This document shows positions 1-7,604 of a DNA stretch of 63,322 nucleotides, one piece after another. Both the position numbers and the translations under genes were made by a program. Origin of the DNA: Bizionia sp. (lineage in GTDB: Bacteria; Bacteroidota; Bacteroidia; Flavobacteriales; Flavobacteriaceae). Within the stretch, counting starts at the first letter, position 1. Each line of letters starts with the position of its first letter. Under the pieces are notes generated by a model. The model worked only from the letters and a program-made list of their open reading frames with translations. It was not told where the DNA came from and made no database searches. The stretch is taken from positions 1 to 63,322 of the forward strand of contig JAHDHI010000021.1 in assembly GCA_020631395.1 (NCBI GenBank), in the 5' to 3' direction.

Positions 1-178
1 TTTTGTATCGGAAAGTAGATTTTACTATTTAAAGTCTAACCTTAGCTAGTTTGATTATGTTTTTGTCAAACACAGTATGGGTATTTTGAGGTTTATTGAA
101 TAATGTGTCTAAATTTTTAGGAAAAGCAGTATGGTATGATGCGGTTATTAACTCATAAAGGGTAATACAATCGGCTGA

Positions 179-2023
179 TTATATTTTTTCAACAAAATCC
201 AAAAAGACCTTTTTATGAAGTTCAAGATCCAAATTCGGAGACAATGCAACACGGGCAATGTAATCTTTGTCACCTTCTTTGGTCGTTCCTTGAGTAGATG
301 TGGCAGGGATCGTCCAGTAGCACCCATTTAATTGCCCATAGCTCACGCAGTACTTGCTTTCATTCGGGATTTTAGTAATCATTAAATTGATCAATTTATG
401 ATTTAACGCTCTTTTGTAAGATTCTTTTTCTTCGACGGTATTACCTTTCGTGGGAAGGTCCAATGAAAATACGGATGGTGTAAATCCTTGTGCAGCCAAT
501 GCTTCCGAAACAAAATTGATTTTCGCTGCAGGTAATACATCATGGATGAAGTTTACGAATTCACGAGTGTTTAGATAAGCGTCACTAATTCTTTGATTCA
601 TTGAAGGCAATTGTTTTGCCAATATTTCATATTGAAGGGGCGTAGCTTCGTTGTCGCAAAGTTTAAGGTGCATTTCTATTTTTTCCATCAAAGCTTCTGC
701 TTTTTCATTTCCTACGCAATATCCGGCAGTACATTGTCCGCCACTTGGAAACTTTGACCCGCTGGCATATGAAATGGCTCTAACCGTTGAGAGTATTCCT
801 TCATTATCCAAGAAGTGCACGTTGGGGCAAAACGTTTGATCCAAAATAAATACGGGATCGATGGCAGTGTCTCCAGTAGCAGTTTTGCGTGCGGCACTTA
901 AAGTTTCTTTTAATTGTATCAAATGAGGAACTTCAACTCTAGGGTTTGTTGGTATTTCTGCAATGATGAAGGGTATGGCATCTTCATTTGCAATTTTATC
1001 TAAAATGACATCAATGCTTCTAACCATGTCATTGTCACCATCCACGGGTAAGTCTATCACTTCCACATTTTCAATGCAAGCGGCAACACGTCTTGCTTGG
1101 TCGTTCGTGCCACCATAGCAATTTGGTGGAACAATAAATTTAATGGTCTTTCCTTTATGTTTCTCGAATGCATCATGGATGAGTCCCATCATGATGGCAT
1201 ATTGAATAGATAGTCCACTAGAACCAACGAGAGCCTTTGTATGTGCATTGGTTATGGTCGCAATTGAATCGATGACCGATGCCTTGTTGCTTTCAACATT
1301 GCTTTTCTTGACATTAAAAGAAGACCTTTCCACTAGTGATTTCAAGACTACAAGAGAATTGACTGGTGTCATTGCAATGGTTTCCCTTCTTCGTACGTGC
1401 TGAATTTCTGGAATGTAGTTGTCATTTTGTTCGCCATTTACCAATAGAATGCTTCCAAGTTGAGAATGTCCATTGATGAAAAAGTCAATATTCGGAGAGA
1501 GATCAAAATTGCAACTCTCATCTTGTTGTGAAATGAAAATGGTGCTGCCGTTAAACTCGGAAATGTCTGATTTTTTATCAATTTGCTTTAATTCAAACGT
1601 GTAACCGTAAATGCGTTTTAAAACATCAGCATCGAAAAAATCCGGTAATTTACCTATATGAAGGATTTGTGTGTTTTTGTCATCTAAAAGATTTTTTCTT
1701 AGAATGGCCAAAATAGGAGCCGTCTTTGATGAAAAACTGATTACATTTTCTGATTTTTGATGATTTAGCTTGGCAATTACCCATTCCAACACACAAGATA
1801 ATGGATGGCCTAATCGAATATAGTCGTAAGCTGTGGGTAATTCATTGAGTGATGATGATTCTGAATCATTGTTGTTGAATAAGTTTTCAAACTGTTCCAT
1901 AAATTGGGTTTTCGCCAATTTCTCATCATAAACATCTAGCCTATGGGTTGTTAGATTCAACCAGTCAGTAGGTATGTTTTCCAATACGTTTTCAATGTAA
2001 TTAAGCATCTTGCTTGCCTCCAT
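179..2023 (-). CDS. PLP-dependent enzyme, Cys/Met-metabolism-like (fold type I)
   Basis: This is a 614-residue cytoplasmic protein with no signal peptide. The second half resembles PLP enzymes of the cystathionine synthase/lyase type. The segment YASGSKFPSGG near residue 420 supplies the likely Schiff-base lysine, and an earlier FILDQTF segment gives the aspartate expected to hold the pyridine ring. A Gly/Ser-rich segment (ALVGSSGLS) fits the phosphate-binding turn. The first 230 residues or so are extra compared with 400-residue family members and I cannot assign them. It stands alone on the minus strand with no operon partner in view. The exact reaction cannot be told from sequence; transsulfuration or a related C-S lyase reaction is the family-based guess. 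The frame stays open for 43 codons after the stop (see findings). Confidence 0.75.
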   Translation of the reverse strand: MEASKMLNYIENVLENIPTDWLNLTTHRLDVYDEKLAKTQFMEQFENLFNNNDSESSSLNELPTAYDYIRLGHPLSCVLEWVIAKLNHQKSENVISFSSKTAPILAILRKNLLDDKNTQILHIGKLPDFFDADVLKRIYGYTFELKQIDKKSDISEFNGSTIFISQQDESCNFDLSPNIDFFINGHSQLGSILLVNGEQNDNYIPEIQHVRRRETIAMTPVNSLVVLKSLVERSSFNVKKSNVESNKASVIDSIATITNAHTKALVGSSGLSIQYAIMMGLIHDAFEKHKGKTIKFIVPPNCYGGTNDQARRVAACIENVEVIDLPVDGDNDMVRSIDVILDKIANEDAIPFIIAEIPTNPRVEVPHLIQLKETLSAARKTATGDTAIDPVFILDQTFCPNVHFLDNEGILSTVRAISYASGSKFPSGGQCTAGYCVGNEKAEALMEKIEMHLKLCDNEATPLQYEILAKQLPSMNQRISDAYLNTREFVNFIHDVLPAAKINFVSEALAAQGFTPSVFSLDLPTKGNTVEEKESYKRALNHKLINLMITKIPNESKYCVSYGQLNGCYWTIPATSTQGTTKEGDKDYIARVALSPNLDLELHKKVFLDFVEKI

Positions 2024-2478
2024 GATTCCCTTCTTTTAGATAGGGTGGAAAGTTACATCAAATAGATTTGTTTTGGTAATTTTTATCAACAAACAACCTA
2101 ATTAGTGTGCCTTTATACTTGTATTTCGAACTATGTAAGCCAAAGAATATGGTAATAAATACAATTTATTTATTTATCTGCAAATGAATTTGTTTGCTTT
2201 AATTTGGATAATGTGCTGTTTAATGACATTGTTTTAAAACACACAAGATATGTTGCCAATGAGGGTTTTATTAATCGTGTCATTGATTTTTAAGATGCTA
2301 GATATAATTGTTTACCCATATCAAACTCATCACAGTTGGTCTGGATGTGTATTGAAAGTCTGTTGTTTTAATGGATCAGGTAATTGCCGTATGGCTAAGA
2401 CATAGTTGTAACATTCCTCAATTACCTGATTTTACGCTTGGGCAATAAAAATTGCCAAAAGAAAAACGGCCATTGAAG
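2024..2478. other. AT-rich intergenic region, no gene seen
   Basis: This is 455 bases between two minus-strand genes. It should contain the promoter of neither and the terminator of the 188-residue protein gene. The only structure I see is the inverted repeat at 2375-2430. I see no open frame with protein-like composition. Confidence 0.5.
2375..2430. terminator. inverted repeat, possible terminator
   Basis: A perfect 12-bp inverted repeat (ATCAGGTAATTG and its complement) is separated by 32 bases. It lies about 50 bases downstream of the minus-strand gene ending at 2479. The long loop and the lack of a T-run on the minus strand make it a weak terminator; a T-rich stretch follows on the plus strand. 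Confidence 0.35.
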
Positions 2479-3045
2479 TTAATCATTTTCTGCAATGGTA
2501 ACTGGCTTTTTAGCTTTGAAGGCTTTATAAGCGACATATAGATCTTCTATAATTTTGTCGAAATCTTTAACGACCTCTCTTTGCGTCATCATACACATTC
2601 TAAAATTGTCTATGGCTTCATTTTGTTCCTGAATGAGGATGTTGCACTTCTCTGTTTTTTTATTTAATTGTACTATTTCATAATTGGAAGGGTCAATCTC
2701 TTTATATCTTTGATTTAACAGTTGCACCTCTTGTTTTAACTTTTTTATTTGATCGTCGTTTTTTTCTTGTGCTATGTATAAGTCTGAGCAAGCTTTGGAT
2801 ATCTCATAGCCATCAATATTGACTGTCTCATTTGCCTCATTTAGATAACTGTTCATCTTGAGCAATCTTTTCACAATTTTCTGTTTGTTACTGCTTTCAA
2901 TTTCTTCTTTTATAATTTGTACATCTTCTTCTGTGTGATATTCCCCAAGAATAATTTGGGTTACTTCCTTATAATTTATTTCTTGACTAAAAGATATTTG
3001 AATAAAGAAAAGGGCTAAGAATGTTAGGTTTAGTGTAGTTCTCAT
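2479..3045 (-). CDS. hypothetical secreted coiled-coil protein
   Basis: This is a 188-residue protein. A clear Sec signal peptide (residues 1-20, ending SFSQE) marks it as exported to the periplasm. Residues 30-170 are rich in Glu, Lys, Gln and Asn and look mostly helical with heptad character, so a coiled coil is likely. I recognise no domain. It has its own unit on the minus strand, with no partner close enough for an operon. It could be a periplasmic scaffold or OmpH/Skp-like chaperone by shape only, but no specific motif supports that. Confidence 0.7.
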   Translation of the reverse strand: MRTTLNLTFLALFFIQISFSQEINYKEVTQIILGEYHTEEDVQIIKEEIESSNKQKIVKRLLKMNSYLNEANETVNIDGYEISKACSDLYIAQEKNDDQIKKLKQEVQLLNQRYKEIDPSNYEIVQLNKKTEKCNILIQEQNEAIDNFRMCMMTQREVVKDFDKIIEDLYVAYKAFKAKKPVTIAEND

Positions 3046-3371
3046 CTTAGGTAGGTTTTTTTTGAGTTGTTAGTAAATAAAGGGCATTATTTTCCCCAAA
3101 GTACTAATTTTTATTTAATTATTCAAATTTCAATTGTTTTGTCTATATAATTTAGCTGTTTATTATTATGGGTAAGTTTAAAAAAATCCAATGTGATGGA
3201 GGTAGATACTATTTCAAGACTCATATCAATTGGATGCCATCACAATTGATTAATCATTGAGATACTAGGGAAACTCATGTCATATGAAGATTTTACATTT
3301 TTTATAATGATAAAACTACTATTTTGAAAAGTATTATTATATTTGCCGCCATTTTAAAGGAAACCCTAGTC
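3046..3371. other. intergenic region between divergent genes
   Basis: This gap of about 320 bases should hold the promoters of the minus-strand gene at 2479-3045 and of the small plus-strand gene. An 8-bp inverted repeat (TGTGATGG near 3191 and CCATCACA near 3237) is the only structure noticed. It could be an operator, but is too short to claim. Confidence 0.4.
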
Positions 3372-3668
3372 TTGAAAAAAGTAATATCTATATTATTTTC
3401 CATAGCCATTTTATCGGTTGTTGTCATACCAACTGTACTCGTCATAGTTGATGATACTTTTGACGCATCCATATCTTTTTCCGTTGTCGAAGAAGAAGAA
3501 AAAGGGGGTGAAAAAGACTTGGACATTGAATTGTTGTTCGATATAAATATCGATTCGTCAGATTTAACCTTTAAATCTTCAGAATATGGTATGGAGTATT
3601 TTTATAAGAGATATGCCAAACCCTATTTGAACATAATTTCCCCTCCTCCGAAATTGTACATTATTTAA
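3372..3668 (+). CDS. small hypothetical secreted/membrane protein
   Basis: This frame of about 98 residues begins with a Lys-Lys and a hydrophobic segment (residues 4-26) that is a signal peptide or membrane anchor. An acidic Glu-rich stretch follows, and the end is Tyr-, Pro- and Ile-rich (SPPPKLYII). The layout (signal, acidic linker, aromatic-Pro tail) recalls small flavobacterial proteins often found beside transporters. No ATG is in frame before the hydrophobic segment. TTG at 3372 gives the best signal peptide; TTG at 3324 gives a 114-residue alternative. It lies 88 bases before the SulP gene and could be cotranscribed with it. No function can be assigned. Confidence 0.55.
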   Translation: MKKVISILFSIAILSVVVIPTVLVIVDDTFDASISFSVVEEEEKGGEKDLDIELLFDINIDSSDLTFKSSEYGMEYFYKRYAKPYLNIISPPPKLYII

Positions 3669-3756
3669 CTTCGTCTTTTTTCCCAATTAAAAGGGAGTGT
3701 ATAAATTTTAACAATTTTTTTGGTTTACGAACAACCAAAAGTATAATTCATATAAA

Positions 3757-5307
3757 ATGTTTAAAAATATTAAAAGTGACTTGCCAGCGAGCATAGTCGT
3801 ATTTTTTGTTGCATTGCCTTTGTGTCTAGGTATTGCATTGGCTAGTGGAGCCCCTTTGTTTTCAGGTTTGATTGCAGGAATCATAGGAGGTATAGTAGTA
3901 GGAGGATTTAGTGGATCCAAAATAGGAGTAAGTGGACCGGCTGCAGGTTTGGCAGCAATTGTATTAACAGCGATAAGTACCTTGGGCGGTTACGAGAATT
4001 TCTTGTTGGCCGTAGTTTTGGGAGGAATTATCCAATTGGTTTTTGGTTTTTTGAGGCTGGGAATCATCGCATATTATTTTCCTTCGTCGGTTATTAAAGG
4101 AATGCTGACAGGGATAGGAATAATCATATTGTTGAAGCAAATACCATTTTTCGTAGGATATGTCCAGCCAAAGGGAGAAGGTATGTTTGAAGGCGTGATA
4201 AATTCTTTGGTAAATGTCAATCCAGGTGCTACGACAATTGCCTTCATAGGATTGGGAATATTGATCCTATGGAACAAGGTATTAAGCAAAAAGGGAAAGT
4301 TTTTTCAATTGGTACAAGGGCCGTTGGTAGCGGTTGTCATCGGAATTGTCTATTATATGGTGACCAAGGACAGTAGCTCATTGGGATTGTCGAGTAAAAA
4401 TCTTGTGAACGTTCCCGTTCCAGAAGATCTAGACATGTTTTTGGGACAGTTCACGTTTCCTAATTTTGCAGTGATCTCCAATCACGAAATATGGATTACT
4501 GCTTTTACGATAGCACTGGTAGCAAGCTTGGAGACATTGTTGTGTGTTGAAGCCACAGATAAATTGGATCCGCATAAGAATGTGACACCTACCAATAGGG
4601 AGCTGTTGGCTCAAGGTACGGGAAACATTGTTTCAGGATTGATAGGAGGGTTGCCAATCACACAAGTAATCGTAAGAAGTTCTGCAAACATTCAATCAGG
4701 AGGAAGAAGTAAGATGTCGGCAATCATACATGGTTTCTTTTTATTGATATCCGTGATTTTGATTCCTTCTTTGTTGAATAAAGTTCCGTTATCGGTTTTG
4801 GCAGCCATTCTTCTGATCGTTGGTTACAAGTTGGCAAAGCCTGCATTGTTCAAGCAAATGTATGATTTGGGTTGGAAACAATTCGTACCTTTCGTAGTAA
4901 CGGTCATAGGTATAGTTTTTACTAATCTACTATTGGGAATAGCTTTGGGATTGGCAGTAGGTATTGTGGTCATTTTGATAAAAAGTTACCAAAACTCGCA
5001 CTTTCTACACATAGAAGACCAGAGTAATGGTGCAACCAAGATTAAAATGACATTGGCTGAAGAAGTGACCTTTTTCAACAAGGGAGCCATTTTGAAGGAA
5101 TTGGATAAGTTACCTGAAAATTCATACTTGGAATTGGATGTACGAAAAACAAGATATTTAGATAATGACATTGTTGAAATACTTGAAGATTTTGCTTTTA
5201 AGGCAAATGAAAGAAACATTGATATAAAATTGGTTTCGGAGAGAGGAATCGCAGAAAACCCGTCAAGTTACATCGAATTCTTCAAGCTAAGACCAAAAAC
5301 AGCATAA
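3757..5307 (+). CDS. SulP-family inorganic anion transporter (likely bicarbonate)
   Basis: This 516-residue inner-membrane protein has the SulP pattern of 10-14 hydrophobic helices (residues about 10-410) and a cytoplasmic STAS domain (about 425-510). The N-terminal signature LPASIVVFFVALPLCLGIAL and the family-typical stretch LETLLCVEATDKLDP, followed by PTNRELLAQGTGN, are both present. SulP proteins carry sulfate, bicarbonate or other anions. A beta-carbonic anhydrase starts 40 bases downstream on the same strand, which favours bicarbonate uptake with CO2/HCO3- interconversion, an arrangement common in marine bacteria. That substrate is inferred from context, not from residues. Confidence 0.92.
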   Translation: MFKNIKSDLPASIVVFFVALPLCLGIALASGAPLFSGLIAGIIGGIVVGGFSGSKIGVSGPAAGLAAIVLTAISTLGGYENFLLAVVLGGIIQLVFGFLRLGIIAYYFPSSVIKGMLTGIGIIILLKQIPFFVGYVQPKGEGMFEGVINSLVNVNPGATTIAFIGLGILILWNKVLSKKGKFFQLVQGPLVAVVIGIVYYMVTKDSSSLGLSSKNLVNVPVPEDLDMFLGQFTFPNFAVISNHEIWITAFTIALVASLETLLCVEATDKLDPHKNVTPTNRELLAQGTGNIVSGLIGGLPITQVIVRSSANIQSGGRSKMSAIIHGFFLLISVILIPSLLNKVPLSVLAAILLIVGYKLAKPALFKQMYDLGWKQFVPFVVTVIGIVFTNLLLGIALGLAVGIVVILIKSYQNSHFLHIEDQSNGATKIKMTLAEEVTFFNKGAILKELDKLPENSYLELDVRKTRYLDNDIVEILEDFAFKANERNIDIKLVSERGIAENPSSYIEFFKLRPKTA

Positions 5308-5347
5308 GTATAATCAAAAGTGACACCTATAACAATATTATAAGGAT

Positions 5348-5977
5348 ATGAAAGCACAGACAAAAGAAACTCAAACAGCAATGACACCAGAAAAGTCATT
5401 GTCATGTTTAAAAGAAGGAAACAAAAGATTCCAAGAAAACTTGAAAGCAAATAGAAACTTGTTGGAGCAAGTAAAGGATACGAGTACAGGACAATATCCA
5501 TTTGCGACCATTTTGAGTTGCATCGACTCCAGAGTGTCATCCGAGTTGATTTTTGACCAAGGCATAGGGGATGTCTTTAGTGCCCGCATAGCGGGGAACT
5601 TTGTAAACGATGACATATTGGGGAGTATGGAGTTTGCTTGCAAGTTGGCAGGAACCAAGCTAGTCGTAGTTTTGGGGCACACCGCTTGTGGAGCAGTAAA
5701 AGGTGCTTGCGATGATGCAAAACTAGGTAAGCTTACTGGGATGTTGGAAAAAATAAAACCTGCGGTAAATGCAGTTGTCTTGCCAAAGGAAGGTAGTTTG
5801 AGAAATTCATCCAATATGGAATTCGTGAACAATGTCGCCACTATGAATGTACAACTTACCATTGACAAAATATTGGAGGATAGTGAAGTATTGGCAGAGA
5901 TGCAAGAAAATGGAGAGATTAAGATTGTTGGTGGAATGTATGACATACATACGGGAGCAGTAACCTTTTTCGAATAG
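5348..5977 (+). CDS. beta-carbonic anhydrase
   Basis: This 209-residue cytoplasmic enzyme interconverts CO2 and bicarbonate. The beta-class zinc site is visible: SCIDSRV gives the first Cys with the Asp-Arg dyad, and LGHTACGAVKGA gives the His and second Cys. Length is normal for the family. There is no Sec signal, so it acts in the cytoplasm. It follows the SulP transporter by 40 bases and is probably in the same transcript, which ends at the strong hairpin at 6031-6070. The pair would supply bicarbonate for carboxylation reactions or pH balance. Confidence 0.95.
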   Translation: MKAQTKETQTAMTPEKSLSCLKEGNKRFQENLKANRNLLEQVKDTSTGQYPFATILSCIDSRVSSELIFDQGIGDVFSARIAGNFVNDDILGSMEFACKLAGTKLVVVLGHTACGAVKGACDDAKLGKLTGMLEKIKPAVNAVVLPKEGSLRNSSNMEFVNNVATMNVQLTIDKILEDSEVLAEMQENGEIKIVGGMYDIHTGAVTFFE

Positions 5978-6030
5978 ATGTGGTAAATGGTGCTTTATGT
6001 GAATGAAGAATTTGAAATAAAGTACCTTAT

Positions 6031-6070
6031 AATGAAAAAGCCAATTGAAATCTCAATTGGCTTTTTCATT
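6031..6070. terminator. bidirectional terminator hairpin
   Basis: A perfect 18-bp inverted repeat with a four-base loop (6049-6052) lies between two converging genes, with T-runs on both strands. It ends the SulP-carbonic anhydrase transcript. Its right arm also encodes the last codons and stop of the minus-strand regulator remnant. Confidence 0.9.
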
Positions 6071-7377
6071 AAACAATTGTTTGATGAAAAATTCCAGCTC
6101 ATCTCCTTTGGGGACGACTAGTTTCTTTCTTATTCTATAGCGAATGGATTTTATGGAGGGTAAAGTCATGTTACGCGCATTCATTATTTCTTTGGTGCTT
6201 AGGTTGAGATAGATGAGGTGGCAAATTTCGCGTTCGGATTTTGTAAGCAGAGGAAAATCCTTCTTCAATTTCAACTCAATGGAATTTTCCATCTTGTGCA
6301 GATTGTCAGTAATGTTATCTAATCTCTTTTCTGCTTGTACTTGATTCTTCAACTGCATTAATATGGATTTATACTCGTCTACCAACAACATGCTATTTTC
6401 ACTTTTGTGTAAGGTTCTAATCCGTTGGGCCAATTCTTCATTAAAGTTAGTACGCATCTTATTGTCGGTTAAAAGGTGTTCGATCTTATACCGTAAAAAA
6501 TGAATTTGCTCATTCAACAAGTTTGCTTCCAATTCTTGTTTTTGAGTATTTTGTATGTTTATTCTACGTTGATAACGATAAGCAAATACAAAAGCTATCA
6601 AACATAGAACCGAAACAGAAAACAATATGGCATGCCAGTGTTTTTGAGTACGTTGTGTAGCGTTTTGAGCTACTATTGAGCTTTGTTGGCTTCATAGTTT
6701 AAACTGTCTGTTATAGCCTTCTTTTCATTATTGTATTTTAACTCCAGTAGCTTTATTGTTTCAAATTTGTTTGTTTTAAATACAGAATCCTCATACTTTT
6801 TAAAAGTTTGGTGGTGTTTTAGTGCGAGTTCATATTTTTTTTGAGACTTGGCAATGTGATAGCGTTCTTTATATAAAACGGCAATCAACTTTTTATTGCC
6901 ATGCCGTTGTGCTATTCTTTGTGAGCTATCCTGATATTTAATGACATCATTGTAATGCTTGAGCTTTCTGGAGGTGATTGCAAGGTTTTTAAAAGTGTTT
7001 GCTACACGTTCTAGTTTTTCGTTCGTTTTATAAATTGCCAAGCTTTGTTTTTGTATTGCAAGTGCCTTTTCATGGTGCTTTTGCTTGTTGTAAATTAAAG
7101 AGATGTAATTATTGGCATCTGCAAGCTTCATATGTGACCCTAAATAGATTTTTGAAGAATCCAATAGTTCCAATGCCTCATCGTATCGTTTTTTTCTATA
7201 TAGAAAATAACCATAGTTATTCAACGAGATCGCATAATCCATGCTATCACTTCGTTTACGAATAGGAAGCGCCTTTTTTATGTATGTTATCGCTTTGTCG
7301 TAATTGCGTTGTGCGCTAAACAACATCGCGATGTTGTGATATGATCGTCCAATCTTAAAAGTATCTTTTGCTTTTAT
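6053..7377 (-). pseudogene. broken TPR / LuxR-type HTH regulator
   Basis: Two adjacent minus-strand frames are parts of one gene. The first (7326 to 6673, extendable upstream to about 7377) is a run of tetratricopeptide repeats. The second (6625 to 6053) has a membrane helix (VSVLCLIAFVFAYRY), a coiled coil and a C-terminal LuxR/GerE-like HTH. At 6665-6682 the 7-base word TTGAGCT occurs twice with an 11-base period. Removing 11 bases rejoins the frames as NKAQ-NATQRTQKHWHAILF without a stop. The 5' end is also missing: TPR coding stops at about 7376, where an unrelated plus-strand fragment begins. The intact family has a signal peptide and more TPRs. The HTH half could still be made from an internal start, but the gene as a whole is probably dead. 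Confidence 0.85.
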
Positions 7378-7421
7378 CTACCTACGTGTTTATGCAGCAA
7401 TTGCCGGAAGGGGCTAATTAA
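7376..7421 (+). pseudogene. 3' remnant of a surface-protein gene (QQLPEGAN tail)
   Basis: These bases read in frame as STYVFMQQLPEGAN followed by a stop. They match almost base for base the 3' end of the gene at 27866-31837 and closely that of the gene at 37072-40605. Nothing upstream on this strand belongs to such a gene. It is followed by its own terminator hairpin, so this is the leftover 3' end of a deleted member of the family. Confidence 0.85.
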
Positions 7422-7434
7422 AACAATTGATTTT

Positions 7435-7484
7435 TTCTTTTAATCAAAGGAGGTACTTTAACCTTCTTTGATTAAAAGAATTTT
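7435..7484 (+). terminator. hairpin terminator of the lost gene
   Basis: A perfect 15-bp inverted repeat (7435-7449 with 7466-7480) is followed by TTTTCC. It sits 14 bases after the stop of the 3' remnant, the same relation as the hairpin after the intact family member ending at 31837. It may now also end transcripts of the minus-strand receptor. Confidence 0.75.
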
Positions 7485-7604
7485 CCTAGAGGAAAAAAGC
7501 GCCGTCAAAGGCATTTTTGTTATCGCATTTCAAACTTTTATGAGACCAACCAGTTTGGGAACGGTCATCACAATACTATAAGAATGATTTTCTTTGATCT
7601 GAAG

